Numbered from the stretch's first letter, positions 24,637 through 36,949 are shown. The stretch is 64,000 nucleotides of DNA from Gonatopus flavifemur (GCA_018340375.1 JAFFJZ010000030.1:930001-994000), one strand, 5' to 3'. Numbers and translations: made by a program. The notes: generated by a model not told the origin, from the letters alone.

Positions 24637-25285
24637 CCCAGATAACACACGAAGAATTCTTCTTCAAAAACAAGAATAGAATTCTTCAAGAACTCTTTTC
24701 GAACTAATGAATTCATACATGGAGAGAAAAAATTTGCTGACGCAGCAAATCGAGGTATTATATATAGAATACCAAAATTTTTTGCTGACCTAGCTAAAAA
24801 TTTGCTATAACAGCAATCGTGTTAGCTACGACAGCAATTTTTTAGCTGTGGCGGCAAAAAATTTTTGCTCCGCCAGCAAATTTTCAGTATTATATATAGA
24901 ATAGCAAACAAATTTTGCTGGGATAGCAAACATTTTTTGCTGTCACAGCTAAAAATTCGCTGTCGCAGCTAACAAGATTGCTGGAACAACAAATAGTTTG
25001 CTGTCACAGCAAAAAATTTGCTGCTCTGGCAAAAGGAACCCAGCAAAAGTAGATTTCGCTGCCACAGCGAATTCCTTTTTCTCCGTGTAAAGATCTGTGT
25101 AGGGATTCAATGTTTGGCACATTCACGAGTTCTTTGAGAACGCTGAAAGTATTGTTTTAGTACTCTCAGAGAACTCGTGAATGTCCCAAATTCCTACAGA
25201 TCTTCATGAATTCATTAGTTCGAAAAGGGTTCCTAAAGAATTCTATTCTTGTTTTTGAGAAAGAATTCTTCTTGTGTGATCTGGG
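24637..25285. mobile_element. Foldback element with CCCAGATAACACAC ends, carrying a nested MITE
   Basis: The left arm is 24637-24715 and the right arm 25207-25285 in inverse. Both contain GAAGAATTCTT, CAAGAATAGAATTCTT and TCGAACTAATGAATTCAT. Between them lie a nested MITE (24716-25089) and a smaller hairpin (25092-25206) whose arms share ACTCGTGAATG. Confidence 0.75.
24716..25089. mobile_element. MITE rich in GCTG..CAGC motifs, copy 2
   Basis: It is very similar to the copy about 500 bp upstream, in the same orientation, and slightly longer in the middle. It is inserted into the left part of a foldback element (24637-25285), whose halves flank it. Confidence 0.75.
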
Positions 25286-25696
25286 TTACATCGAGGCCAT
25301 TCTTCAAGATGTATATAAAACCGAACTTTGAAATCCAAAGGAAATCATTAATCATGCGCTTGTAGTGAATATCATTACCAATCAAAGAAGAGACAATTCA
25401 TAGTAATTTCTACCCTGTAATCTATTCCTTTGCTGTAACCATTCCATGCGTATATGTAGATTTTATAGATATCAACAAATATCTATGGTATTATGATTAG
25501 CATCTGGGTGAGTAGAATGAATACATCTCAACTTTCAAAGACATAACCTGTAAAATTCCAAGAGATGAATTCTGAACGTGTACTTTGCGAACTATTCATA
25601 CCCAGAACATGAAACGAACGAGTCCACGATCGCTCAATCTGATGGACATAATGATACATGAACAATCGACCAATGGTTGTACTATCAGAATGGCTA

Positions 25697-26357
25697 CCCT
25701 GGTAAAAAAAATCTCTCTGAATCTGTGAGTCTCTGACACTCCCTGAATACCTCTGAAATCCTGAACCAAAAATTTCGCTGAATTAATTTCTTTCTGAATT
25801 TCCGAGACTTCCCCCGCATCTCTCTGAACTCCGCTGAATCTCTCTGAATCTTCCTGAAAAATCCCACGCACAATTTTTCCTAATTCACCTGTCTCTGTGA
25901 GTCTCTGAAACTCCCTGAATACCTTTGGAATCCTGACCCAAAAATTTAGCTGAATTAATTCCTCTCTGAATTTCTCTGAAATCCTCTGAATCTCTCTGAA
26001 TTACTCTGAATCTTTCTAAATTCCTCTGAATATTTCTGAAAAGTTCTACGCACAATCTTTATGAATCCATCTATCTCTGAAAGTGTCTGACACTCCTTGA
26101 ATGCCTCTGAAATGCAGGACCAAGAATTTTACTGAATTTGTTCCTCTCTGAATTTCCCAGAATTTCCTTGCCTCTCTCTGAGTTCCTCTGAACTTTTCTG
26201 AATCCTTCTGAAAAATTCAAAGCATAACGTCTCTCAATTTCCTAGTCTCTGAAATCCTCTGAACCACGCTGAATTGCTCCGAATTTCTTTGATTCTTTCT
26301 AAATCTCTCTGAAACGTGAAATTTTCAAAGAGATGCAGAGAAATTTTTTTACCAGGG
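25697..26357. mobile_element. TA-flanked element made of ~175 bp CTCTGAAT-rich tandem units
   Basis: Ends are CCCTGGTAAAAAAA and its inverse TTTTTTTACCAGGG, each next to TA (25695-25696, 26358-26359). Inside, about 3.5 degenerate units start with GTGAGTCTCTGA-like text near 25725, 25897 and 26079 (spacings 172 and 182 bp). Each unit is itself built from short CTGAAT/CTCTGAA repeats. The long minus-strand frame here is low-complexity. Confidence 0.8.
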
Positions 26358-26539
26358 TAATGCGTGAATACTATCAATTATTTTACAATCATTGATGCAC
26401 AACAGTTGCAGTAGTCTTCAATGCATGCATCGTTGGTCAATAATGTGTTAACTTATCATATAGTTAATTGTAAAATCGTGAACGACTCAAAGTGTCCATG
26501 ATTGTACAATCATTGAACCACTTCGTTTTCTGGGTAAGA

Positions 26540-26818
26540 ATTCATTTCAATCATTTTCTGAATTGAATACTGATTCTATTTGAATACCGCTATGGATCAT
26601 TCAGACGGACATCACGGATATTCTCTGAGTACCGCCTTTGAATTCTGTTTGAATAATCTGAGAATTCTTATATGAATTCCAAAATAATTCCAGCAGAACT
26701 CATTTCAAATCAAATGAATTCTATGAGACTTCTTTACGAATTCACTCAATGTGATTCTATTAGAATCAAAAAACTCGAATATATTCCGAATTCATATGGG
26801 ACCTGTGTGTTATCTGGG
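26540..26818. repeat. Fragment of the CCCAGATAACAC family
   Basis: The right end reads GTGTGTTATCTGGG, inverse of CCCAGATAACACAC. Inside are repeated GAATTC-rich strings like those in the 24.6 kb element. No matching left end was found. Confidence 0.45.
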
Positions 26819-26819
26819 A

Positions 26820-28518
26820 CGGGATTTTCAACCTTCTGAAATCGCATAGAAACAGATAGGAACAACGTTGGTGAAGTTTGGATCGTTTATTGGAATGAAT
26901 TAGAGCTCGAACAATATAATATTCAGCAGTGAGAGACCGAAGATCTTGCAGTACATTCTTTAAACGATGTTTTCAGTTCCAAGGAGTTAATTCGAGGTGT
27001 AAAATAACGATAGTTCATCAGATTTTATAAGTTTGAATTTTCGTTCCGTTTCTTTAAACGATGCAAACTTCAAGAACATTAGAAACAGTGAGACTTTGAA
27101 TCCAAATTAATTTATCCATGAAAAAGCTACCTTCATTACATTCTCGTCCATATTTATTTCATATTGAATTTTAAATACCATCATCTGAAATGATATCTAA
27201 ACTTTCTTTTGAACCATAAAAACAATTGCTCGATTAATTTCTCTGTGAAGTTATATAATCCATTGATCGAATTGATGCTCATTAGGTAACGGAATCATTC
27301 TTGGATCAGATCAATCAGAACAACCGGGCCATTAAAAATGCTGCAGTTGTGGCAATATAAACCCGTAAATATTGCCAGTACCGGCAGTATTGGATGACCT
27401 CAGTACTGGGCCTCATGTGAAAGGTTGTTACCATTTCGACTCCGGCTTAGTACCGTCAAATCAACTGGTCCTGGACTGGATGCAGATATTTGCCAGCGTT
27501 GGGAACTCCGGCAACTGTACTGCTCAAGTATGAGGCCAGGTTTCAATTTTTCCATAGGCGATTGATAATCATGGTCGAGTATTGATTCCTTTTAATACAA
27601 CATGCGCTTTGGGAAAAATCTTGAATAAATAACGAACTGATATTTCCTGATAATTCCTATTTTAAAGTCGCGACGAGAACTAGAGCGGATGGTAATCAAT
27701 CCCATATACTTTTCTCCGTGTATATTCCCGCACAGGATCTCAATGATGATTTTCAGAACTGAAGATTTCAAAGACAACGCTAACCGTTTCAATAAAAAAT
27801 TCATCAATGCAGTGGTGGATCTCGATATTTACATACAAGTAGACAATTTCTTTGCCTTAACAAACCGGACCCAGTTGGGACGTACGTGATCCGCCTGCAG
27901 CACATTCACATACACGCATATGTAAATATATTTCCTTGTTTGCACGCTCACTTTCACCGATACATGGATTTTTGTGTCGCTTAAGTATTTATGCTCATAT
28001 CATATATACAAATACGTATTATAATGGCCAATGTTAGTCTTTATTCCCTTCGAACGTAGTAACGATATCGCATTTTATTCGCGTATATCACATTGAAATT
28101 GATGATTGTAATGAACTCTCCCCCACACTATGGGACATTTATGGATAAATTGAATGAATTTTGTATTTTCTGCGTTAAGAACTTTGTATATGATTCTTAG
28201 TAAAAATGCTCTTCAAATCTCAAAGAGTGAAAGTTCTACTCGAAAGAAAAGATGAATTTCCTTTTGACTGCCTAAGGATTTAAATTCCATTTTTTTGGAG
28301 TGAAAATTCCCTCTTGAGATAATTAGAAGAAAATTTGAGTCTTATTCTTGGAGGATTCAAATTATCAGAAATGATTGCAGAATTTTCCCCTAAAAAATAG
28401 TGGCAGTAAAGGTCCTCTGAACTTTTTTCCATTTGTAGAGGATCAACCTCTAAAAGCCAAAATAATCTCTCGAAGTGAGGGGAAGTACCCTGATTTCTGA
28501 TGAAAAAAGCCATTCTTC
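26820..28518. other. AT-rich DNA, possible old repeat at 27.34-27.55 kb
   Basis: A more GC-rich patch at 27340-27545 has CAGTAC, TACTGG and GGCCTCAT strings in both directions, perhaps a decayed MITE. No gene seen. Confidence 0.4.
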
Positions 28519-29510
28519 CACGCTAAGAAAAATCGCTTAGTTGCGTGAGCAGAAATACCTTGGTTGATGATATTTTAGTTCATTTGAATAAATATTTATT
28601 CGATACAAATAAAAATTTGTTTGCGTTAGCAAAAACAATAATTTGACGTTCATTAATTTTGAATAGAAAAGTTTAGTCAACAGTAGCATAAATAATCCAT
28701 TCAAAACTGACAACGAACAATTTATGCGCGTTGAATAAATTGTTTCATTTCGAAGATGTTTATTCAAAGCAACTTGAAATATTTATTCAAATGAGGTCCT
28801 TAGTAAATAGAATCTGATTACGCATGCGCTGACTACCATTTCATCATTTTCAATCGTTTCACCGGCATTTCCGCCCATGCCCACTTTTCAACGACACGCC
28901 TGCAATTGCGTGCAACTGCGATACAGAATTTTGGATTTTATTTTTGGAAGAATAGATTACTCCATAGCAAAAGTTTTCAATTTCATCGGTTCATCGGTTT
29001 TGTGATTGTTTTGTTTGAAGAATATTCGTAAAGAATCTTTTTTTATGCAGTGAAATTGTGCTTAAATATAGAGCAGGTGGGAATGCAAAAAATTGTTCAG
29101 AACCTCTCCTGACTAAAATATCCTCAGTAGAAATCAGTCTAGTTATTTTCTAGGCCTTGCAAAACCTCATGATCCCATTGTGAGGGACTTTCAAGGCTCA
29201 GTAAGGCTGTTTAGCGATTCCTAGTAGGTATTTGATTTTCAATAACTAACAATATTCCAGTACAATCATATTTTATCAACTGAATAATTGAGTTGGAATA
29301 AAATTTTGATTCAATTGAAATGTTTGGTTGTCACAAAATAAAAATATTTATTTGTGAGAAGTGAAAGTTTTACTCATTCCAACTAAATTCAATCAACTCA
29401 ACAAAATGCGTTGATTTGAATAAAAGTCTAGCTGACTGATATATGAGTGAATTATTTTGCTGCTGTGGCTAGCATTTAGTTACAGGAACTATGTGATTTT
29501 TCTCAGTGTA
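28519..29510. mobile_element. Non-autonomous element with CAC(G/T)..GAAAAATC ends
   Basis: The left end is CACGCTAAGAAAAATCGC and the right end, inverted, CACTGAGAAAAATCAC. The interior is AT-rich with repeated TTATTCAAA strings and no credible gene. Other pieces may be nested, since a short repeat resembling 29850-29955 occurs at 29130-29225. Confidence 0.55.
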
Positions 29511-29673
29511 TGATCGTGGGACGAAAACCACAACTTGTGTGAAGAAAAACTCCCCATATATCTCACAATGTACTTTTTTATTCAAGGGAAATTTTTATTC
29601 TTCCAGGGTCAGAGTATGGGTTGTACATAACGTCATATATAATTATTATTGAACCTTATATAGGCACGCCCCC

Positions 29674-29831
29674 CAGATAACATGTCGAAATTGCCCCCCC
29701 CCCCTTAGGTTTGCGGGCAATTTGCGTGCAGAAGCTTGTCCAAGTGCGTCGCTTTGTGAGCGTAAAAGCATATTGCGCGCAAATCCTTATCCATGTGAGA
29801 GGCTCCTCGCTCCGTGAGGACATGTTATCTG
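29674..29831. mobile_element. Short element with perfect 13 bp ends, CAGATAACATGTC
   Basis: CAGATAACATGTC at 29674-29686 is inverted exactly at 29819-29831. Runs of C lie outside both ends and inside near 29692-29705. The body is GC-rich for this window. It may be a distant member of the CCCAGATAACAC family. Confidence 0.6.
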
Positions 29832-29849
29832 CCCCCCCCCCGTACGAGG

Positions 29850-29955
29850 AATCATTCCTAGTCATTTTCTAAGCTTCGCAAGCCCTCATCAGACTCTTGT
29901 GAGGGACTCACCAGATCTTGCAAGGTCTGGTGATAGCCTAGGAAATCATTAGAGT
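29850..29955. repeat. Copy of an imperfect inverted repeat also seen at 29.13-29.23 kb
   Basis: It shares CTAGTCATTTTCTA, GCAA.CCCTCAT and TTGTGAGGGACT with 29140-29225. Each copy can fold back on itself (ATTCCTAG to CTAGGAAAT here). Confidence 0.5.
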
Positions 29956-31040
29956 AATTTTTGCTACCTTATATCAGTCACATAACGATTTTCCATTGCT
30001 CGGTATTACCCAATTTGTCCGCAAGTAGCACTGATTGTACTACCAAAAGGTCACATGGTACAACATATACAAAATAAAACATAATGTGATTTACTTTAGC
30101 TGCAGACAGACGCCGTTCATGGACTTTAGATGAAGTATGTTATACTGTAGTGACAAAACGTTCCACGATAAATTCGGGGCTACTTAGGCGAATTGCACCC
30201 CTCTGTTATCGGGTATTAACGGTTGTTTGCCGATTGTGAATTGGTATTGGATCGACTTGATTTCATGTTCTAATCGGTATTCGACCGATAACTAAACTAA
30301 CGACAGAATTCGGGTTCCAACTCTGAGTCTGCACCAAATAAACATCGTGAAAAAATATTCAGTGTATTTTGATAAAAGATTTGATTATTGTCACAGATTT
30401 TTGATACTGTTAAATTGAACATTGTTCGGTGTATGGTTCAACTCCGCAGGTGAAGAAATTTTCAGGATTTCATATTATTCATATATGATTCAATATAGTT
30501 TATATATAAGTATTACATGATTATGTATGAATTATATGTAATTCTGAAAATTTTCCCTCGAAAACAGAAAAATATTACGGAAAGAAATATTTTTTGACAA
30601 AATAGCATTATCATTGACGAAATCTTGAACTAACCTGTTAGAAATGAAACCATGTGGATCCAAAGCCCTGCCTTCGGCCAAGTTAAGATGGTCTGGGCTG
30701 AAATAGGGCCTCCGATATTCCAATTTTCACAAAGTGATTCATGAGTATCGATTGATCCACAAACCAACAAGAACTTACAAAAGCATTGAAATTCCAAGCC
30801 AAGCCAGTTCTTTGTTACTCAAAAATGTAAACTACCCCTGCATCATGAGTTTTGGCCCTACTTTGGCCCAGTCTTGGGCTCATATAAGAAGGATGGGGCC
30901 CATGCTGGGCTAGTGTAGGGCTCATTATGTATACATGCTAGGGTATGTAATTTCATAAGATTCATGAAATTATTATTTTAAAATGTTTATGAATGTTACC
31001 TTACAATCTTGGTACAATAACGTCTCCATAATGATCTATA
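29956..31040. other. AT-rich DNA with GGCCC-rich fragments
   Basis: At 30640-30725 a GGCCCTATTTCAGCCC-type segment resembles the CTAGCGTGTAT MITE family, and its minus-strand open frame is therefore not a gene. Nothing else identified. Confidence 0.45.
30845..30955. mobile_element. GGCCC-rich MITE, CTAGCRTGTAT family
   Basis: TTGGCCC, CTTTGGCCCAG and TTGGGCTCATAT on the left are partly mirrored by GGGGCCCATGCTGGGC, ending GTATACATGCTAGGG. It is the same family as the perfect copy at 52.4 kb. Confidence 0.5.
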
Positions 31041-31331
31041 CAGGGTGGACCATTTTAAGTGATATAGTCAAATATCTCGGGAACTAGTGCACAGAGAGAA
31101 ATAATTACAATCATCAACAATATATTTTCTTGTTCCAAGAAATTCATTTCTCCAAAAATATTTTCTCTTGATTCAAGAAAATTTTTCTGAAACCAAGCAT
31201 AGATTTCTTGAATTGAGAAAGTATTTTCTTGATTCGAGAAAATTTCTCTTGGCTCTATACCATATAAGCTGCTTTCAAGAATACATATTCTTAGAAATAT
31301 TCAAGAATACATTTTCTTGGTATTAGTAATT

Positions 31332-33377
31332 GAGGGTCCCCATGCAATAACCACGTAGGCGCTCGAGAAGCGGCATAAGTATTGTCCAAGCCATGACGTC
31401 AAGAGTCGAAAAAAAAATTCGGAATTTCGAAAATCTAGGAATACTGGACAATAAGGCTTGAAAAATGAATATGAGTCTCCGTTTACGATTTTTTTCTAGG
31501 ATCAGTAGTTTTCGAGAAAAAAAAGTAAAAATTATCTATTCTTTCGCACCACAAATCAATGTTTTCCAATATTAAACTCGTTCAAACTCGGTCATTTTTC
31601 GATGTATTTCGATGAATCTTGCGGATTCTGATTCGTAAGACTTCCCCGAAGACAACAGCGTATAAAAAATTCATAAAAGTTGATAATAAATTACCAATTT
31701 TTTAATCCGAAGTGAAAACCCTGTTTCCCATGCTTTGCATTGAAAAAGTGTCAGGAGAAGTATGAGCTACAAAAAACTTCCAGCCACAAAGTTGTTCACT
31801 AGTATATGGACAAACTTTGTGGAAAGTTTCAGATCGATTGGACTCTTAATTCGCGAAATACAGCGGTTTATTTATTAACGCGCAACCGGAATTTTTCACC
31901 ATTTTGCGTCATTCATCAACTAAATATCAAGGTCCGTAGGAAAGATTGTGTTCGCTCAATATTTGAACCTGGGTTTATGTTTCTGGGGTCAGAAAATTCG
32001 AATATCGAACTATTTTCGCAAAATTCTGTATCCATTTCTCTCTAATGAACAATTCAATTGTTTATAACGTTATTATGGAAATACTATTGACCAAAGAGAA
32101 ACATTTTCTTGACAACAAAAGTTTCTTATCCTGCGATAATTAGATTTTGTACACAAAAATTTTTATCAAAACACTTGTATTTTCATGAGTATCATAAGTA
32201 TATTTGAATCAATTCACATGGCCTGTATTACATAAAGTATCAAATTTTTTAAACAACGCATTATACAAAAAACAAACAACACGTGTATTGTTTTTTAAAC
32301 AATACATTTTATAATACATTTTCCTAATACGTTTGCAATTAACTTTATAATGTGCCTTTCACAAATCGATTATTTTTACACCTTTTCCCCAACTTTAGCT
32401 ATTAATGCATCAAAAAATTCTTTTCCCTTTGGCGAGAGATATTTCATGAGATAATTTAAATCATACTGTTTCTCTTTAGAAATGCCTACTGGTTCAGTGA
32501 GTGGTGCTTCGTCCAAATGCTGTACGGTTAATGATTGTTCTATGAAAAATGTTGTACCGTCCCGATTTTCATAATAATTATGTTGAAACTCTTCTTGTCA
32601 AGAAAATGTTTCTCTTTGGTCAATAGTATTTCCATAATAACGTTATGAACAATTGAATTGTTCATTCAAGAGAAATGAATACAGAATTTTGCGAAAATAG
32701 TTCGATATTCGAATTTTCTGACCCCAAAAACATAAACCCAGGTTCAAATATTGAGCGAACACAATCTTTCCTACGGACCTTGATATTTAGTTGATGAATG
32801 ACGCAAAATGGTGAAAAATTTCGGTCGCGCGGTAATAAATAAACCGCTGTATTTCGCGAACTAAGAGTCAAATCGATCTGCAACTTTCCACAAAGTTTGT
32901 CCATATACTAGTGAATAACTTTGTCGCTGGAAGTTTTTTGTAGCTCATACTTCCCCTGACACTTTTTCAATGCAAAGCATGGGAAACAGGGTTTTCACTT
33001 CGGATTAAAAAATTGGTAATTTATTATCAACTTTTATGAATTTTTTAGAAGTTGTTGTCTGTGAGGAAGTCTTACGAATCAGAATCCGCAGGATTCATCA
33101 AGATACATCGAAAAATGACCGAGTTTGAACGAGTTCAATATTGGAAAACATTGATTTGTGGTGCGAAAGAACAGATCGTTTTTATTTTTTTTCTCGAAAA
33201 CTACTGATCCTAGAAAAAAATCGTAAACGGAGACTCATATGTATTTTTCAAGCCCTATTGTCCAGTATTTCTAGATTCTCGAAATTCCGAATTTTTTTTT
33301 CGACCCTTGACGTCACGGCTTGGACAATACTTATGCCGCTTTTCGAGCGCCTACGTGGTTATTGCATGGGGACCCTC
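31332..33377. mobile_element. Foldback element with ~781 bp arms
   Basis: The left arm 31332-32113 and right arm 32597-33377 are near-identical inverted repeats, beginning GAGGGTCCCCATGCAATAAC. A unique loop of about 480 bp lies between them. The insertion site in the left arm of the outer element shows AATT on both sides. The matching site in the right arm (about 37840-37860) lacks the insertion, so it serves as an empty-site reference. Each arm holds an 80-codon open frame mirrored in the other arm; I treat that as incidental. Confidence 0.9.
32376..32597 (-). CDS. 73-codon open frame without a start in the loop of the foldback element
   Basis: On the minus strand an open frame with no in-frame start codon begins exactly where the right arm ends and runs to a stop at 32376-32378. 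The peptide is soluble-looking and balanced (EQSLTVQHLDEAPLTEP, then YLMKYLSPKGKEFFDALI, ending KVGEKV). Composition is unlike the Ile/Phe/Asn-rich chance frames nearby. I do not recognise the family. It may be the 3' end of the gene of an autonomous relative, or a captured host exon. Confidence 0.45.
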   Translation of the reverse strand, partial: QEEFQHNYYENRDGTTFFIEQSLTVQHLDEAPLTEPVGISKEKQYDLNYLMKYLSPKGKEFFDALIAKVGEKV

Positions 33378-33761
33378 AATTATTTCTCTCAGTGTGGAGT
33401 TGGAAGAGAATGTTTCCGATAAAAAGTTTAGGGTTCACCGGGAAAAAGTATGGTGCTGACCTTGAAAAATTCCTCAGAGGTTATTTTGAAGGTCATTTAG
33501 GGGTCAAGATGGTTTTGTCAAAACGGACCCCCATTTTTTTACCATTGCATGTGAAAGCTGGTTTCAAACCCTTTACGAAAAACTGGCCATGGACTCCCTT
33601 CCACCCATTGGGGTGCAAGTTATGGACCATCGAAGTTATTGATGAAGTACTCTAAGTGCTACCCAGGAACAACGCCGTGGATGTAGTAGTTCTCTGTTCC
33701 CTCCGGGATGCTTGATTATTGTGAGTCCCTTTGCCTCTTACATGTGGGGTGCTTGATAGTG

Positions 33762-34818
33762 TTACAATAATTGTCCGAAGTTGTTTTCCCCTACTGGGAT
33801 ACAGAATCCCAGTCTCCGCCGGAAATTTGGAACAGTTTTCAGTAACACCGATCGGGGTTTGTTCGTCCAAACAGTGCGAATACGATCAACCATATCTTCC
33901 CTCGTTGTTGGTTGGGCTTTGAATACTTCATCTTTTAGGAATCCCCACAAGACAAAGTTGAGAGATGTCAAGTCGGGTGAGCGTGGAGGCCACGCAACTG
34001 GCCCACTTCGTCCGATCCACCTCCCCGGGAAATGACGATCAAGGTATTCTCTCACAATAAATGCGTAGTGAGGTGGCGCTTCATGCAGTTAGACCCACAT
34101 TCTTTGCCTTATTTGTAGTTCCAGATTCTCAAGTCAGCCTGGTAAATTATCCGTCAGAAATTCCAGAAACATGGGACTCCCAAAGTGCCGTTGAAAAAAT
34201 GTGGACCGACTAAATAGCCATTCACGACCCCGCACCACACATTTACGCTCCAGCGATGTTGGTTGTCGATTGTTCGATACCAATGCGGACAACATCCGAC
34301 CAATAATGAGAGTTGTGTCTATTCAAATGTCCAGTGCTCTGGAAACACGCTTCGTCGGAGAACATTACATAGTCGAAGAGCTGCGGATCGTCAACTAGCC
34401 TTACCTGCGCTCAGTCGCAGAATCTAATCCGAAGTCTCATGTCATTTGGAGTAAGAGCTTGGGTTAACGTAATGTGGTATGGTCGATACTTGCCATGCTT
34501 CAAGATTCTCAGAATAGTTGCCCGTATTATACCAGTTACTCGTGCCAACGATCTGCTACCAATATGAGGGTCCAAGTGAATAAATCGCAATATAGTAAGT
34601 GCATGGATATCATTCTCATCGTATTGCTGATGTCTTCTATGGCGCATCAATATTCCTCGTCGAGTCCTCAATTCGAGTCGACGGATGGTCGTGGGGTGTG
34701 CGATGCGGCGATCAGGATACCGATCCCGGTAAACTCTTGCGGCTTTATTGTAATTAGTCTGACATTCGCCAAGCACAAGCTACATATCAACAATTTCAGA
34801 GGGTTGATAGTCATTCAT
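33762..34818 (-). pseudogene. Decayed mariner/Tc1-like transposase in the outer element
   Basis: From MNDYQPSEIVDM (34818) it reads an HTH region (VYRDRYPDRRIAHPTTIRRL, then IGSRSLARVTGIIRATILRIL) and a first catalytic block FDYVMFSDEACF. After several stops and lost frame it resumes with WPPRSPDLTSLNFVLWG, which holds the last catalytic acidic motif, and ends FCIPVGENNFGQLL. In-frame stops occur just after IVDM, after RFCD and at several places in the middle. The second Asp motif is not recognisable. It is non-functional. Confidence 0.85.
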
Positions 34819-35069
34819 TTCTTCGATTGAATCGAATGGAATAAATTAACGAATTCAGGTGATTGAATACGCAAGGGAAAATAACGATTGTGATGGCCTG
34901 AGTTTAGAACCAGTGTTTGAATGATCATGTATTTCCGTGGTCATCCACATAATAACCAACCATAATAAACAGAGATTCGATTAGTGTTCACTAAACATCG
35001 ATGTGTCATCCGATAAATGGGTATCGATGTTTGACATCGCGAACATCGATGCTGCTAAAACCTAATTGG

Positions 35070-36949
35070 CAGGGCCGGCTCGTCCATATAGGCAGTATAG
35101 GCGGCCGCCTGGGGCGGCAAGATTCAGGGGGCGGCAAAATTTGGAAAAACAACAAAATCCTAGAAATCATGAGTAAGAACCATACTGAACATACACATAC
35201 ACGTGACACACAAAATACTTATTAGAAACATTCTCTGTCTTCCTAAGAATTCATGGTGGTTCAATTACTGAATAAGAATTACAATTTTCCTCTAAAAGAG
35301 ATTTTCCTCTAAAAAAAAGTGTTTTGCAAAAGTCTTTATGCATAAATTTCAGTACACATTTTACAAGAAATAAATTATTTTTTAATTCAGTTTCAGAATG
35401 GCATCAGAAAGATGACCTGGTGAATAATGATAATTAGGTGATGTATGCAAGACATCAAATGTCGATTGAGTGAGAACCTAGTTATCATCCGACAATAGTA
35501 TTCAACATTGTCTCGCAGCAGTATTGGAAGCAGTATCCTAAACAGCATCGAAAACCAACGTATCAATGGTTTCACAGATTTTCGTTTTCAAAAGTCCGTT
35601 TTCCAAACGTTTCGAGAACATTGGTTTATCATGTTGGAATACACGTTTCGATGACGTGTTCTTACGTATGCTATGGTACGTTCTCAGAATGTTGTCGAAA
35701 CATCGTATGAAGACCAAGTATTTTATTCTCAACCTGCACAAATGTGTATTCATGTAGGTATTTATGGTGAATCGTAAGCAGAAATTCATACCCTGCAAAA
35801 AATTTCCCGTAGAAAACGATAAAATTTTGCCTATGGGTTTCAATGCGGTTCCTGAAACTGGAATTCCGATGCTGTATCGTGAATTATTTACGATAGAATT
35901 CTGTCGATTCTTATCGTATTCTATAGGATTTAAGAAAAATTTACGTGGTTCTAAAGTGAACTTCCCATAGACAAAGTATTAATTATTTGGAAAATTATAA
36001 CCTTTTTTTGCGAATAACTGATTTTTCTACTACAGGAATTTTACGATAGAACCAGGTACATTTCCCAAATCCTGTAGGATGCGATGAGAATCAATAGAAT
36101 TCTATCGTAAATGCACGATACAGCATGGGGATTCCAATTTTAGAAACCGTATTGAAACTCGTAAGAAAAATTTTATCGTCTTCTATGGGACATTTTTAGC
36201 AGAGTAGGACTTCGTGTTTTACTTATGAATATCCTGTTGAAAAATCCATGAAGTTGCATAATAAGAACATTTTTTTATGAACTGCAATAAGATACCATTC
36301 AATTTTGAATCGCTTCATTGGAAATTTGTAATATGTGTTTTGTTTTTCCTCCATGCAAGATTCATAGGTTAACAAAAGACTATCGTATTGTCGGTGCATT
36401 CATCTTTTGTTTCATTGTGTGTCGAAGTAATATTGTATGGAGAACCGATGTCTACTCAGGGTTGATCAACAATTTTTCATTTGAACGAGTTTTCAAGTAA
36501 GGCAAGTTTTGATTATAATGAATTTTGAAGTATATTATGTGCGTGAGAATTAGAATATAATGAAGCGTACCACCAAAAAAAGTCGAAAGTTTTCAAAACG
36601 TGTCAGTGGTGTGGATTTAAGTTTCAGAGAGTACGTGTTTTAAAATTTGTGGAAACCTGCATTTTTTATGTTACGTAAGACGTTCGGCAAATATCATTTG
36701 TGTGTACTGAGATATTTCTTCAGAATGTTTCTGAAACATTCCATGAAAATATAGTACTTTATTCCTAATCTATACAAAATTTAATTCTTCTATTGTTCTA
36801 TAGTCAACCAAATATCTTAATTTTCGTGTTCAATTGCGAATTCACGATGCGAATATACCATTCACTGTAATTGACAGGTTTTTTTACAGGGTAGTGGGCG
36901 GCGTCTTGGGATTTCGCCTAGGGCGGCAAAATACCTAGGGCCGGCCCTG
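35070..36949. mobile_element. hAT-like element with CAGGGCCGGC ends, nested
   Basis: It is 1880 bp and bounded by inverted CAGGGCCGGC, with direct repeats CTAATTGG at 35062-35069 and 36950-36957. Just inside the ends are GC-rich strings with GGCGGCAAAAT on both sides. Frames inside are all short and low-complexity; no transposase was seen. It sits inside the TAGTGTT element. Confidence 0.9.
35791..36204. mobile_element. MITE nested in the CAGGGCCGGC element
   Basis: Ends are inverted repeats of about 35 bp (CCCTGCAAAAAATTTCCCGT and an approximate mirror ending ATTTTTAGCAGAG), each next to TA. The arms share GATAAAATTTT and GATAGAATTCT strings. It is non-coding and is the innermost layer of the stack. 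Confidence 0.75.

Noticed and set aside
25596..25871. 91-codon minus-strand frame with FRE/SE repeats
   Set aside because: It is translation of the CTCTGAAT-type tandem repeat.
30532..30723. 63-codon minus-strand frame with ordinary composition at its start
   Set aside because: Its GC-rich first half resembles the GGCCC MITE family, so it is more likely repeat-derived.
31806..32045. 80-codon frames in both arms of the foldback element
   Set aside because: They mirror each other because the arms are inverted copies. Conservation reflects recent duplication, and no other evidence of coding was seen.
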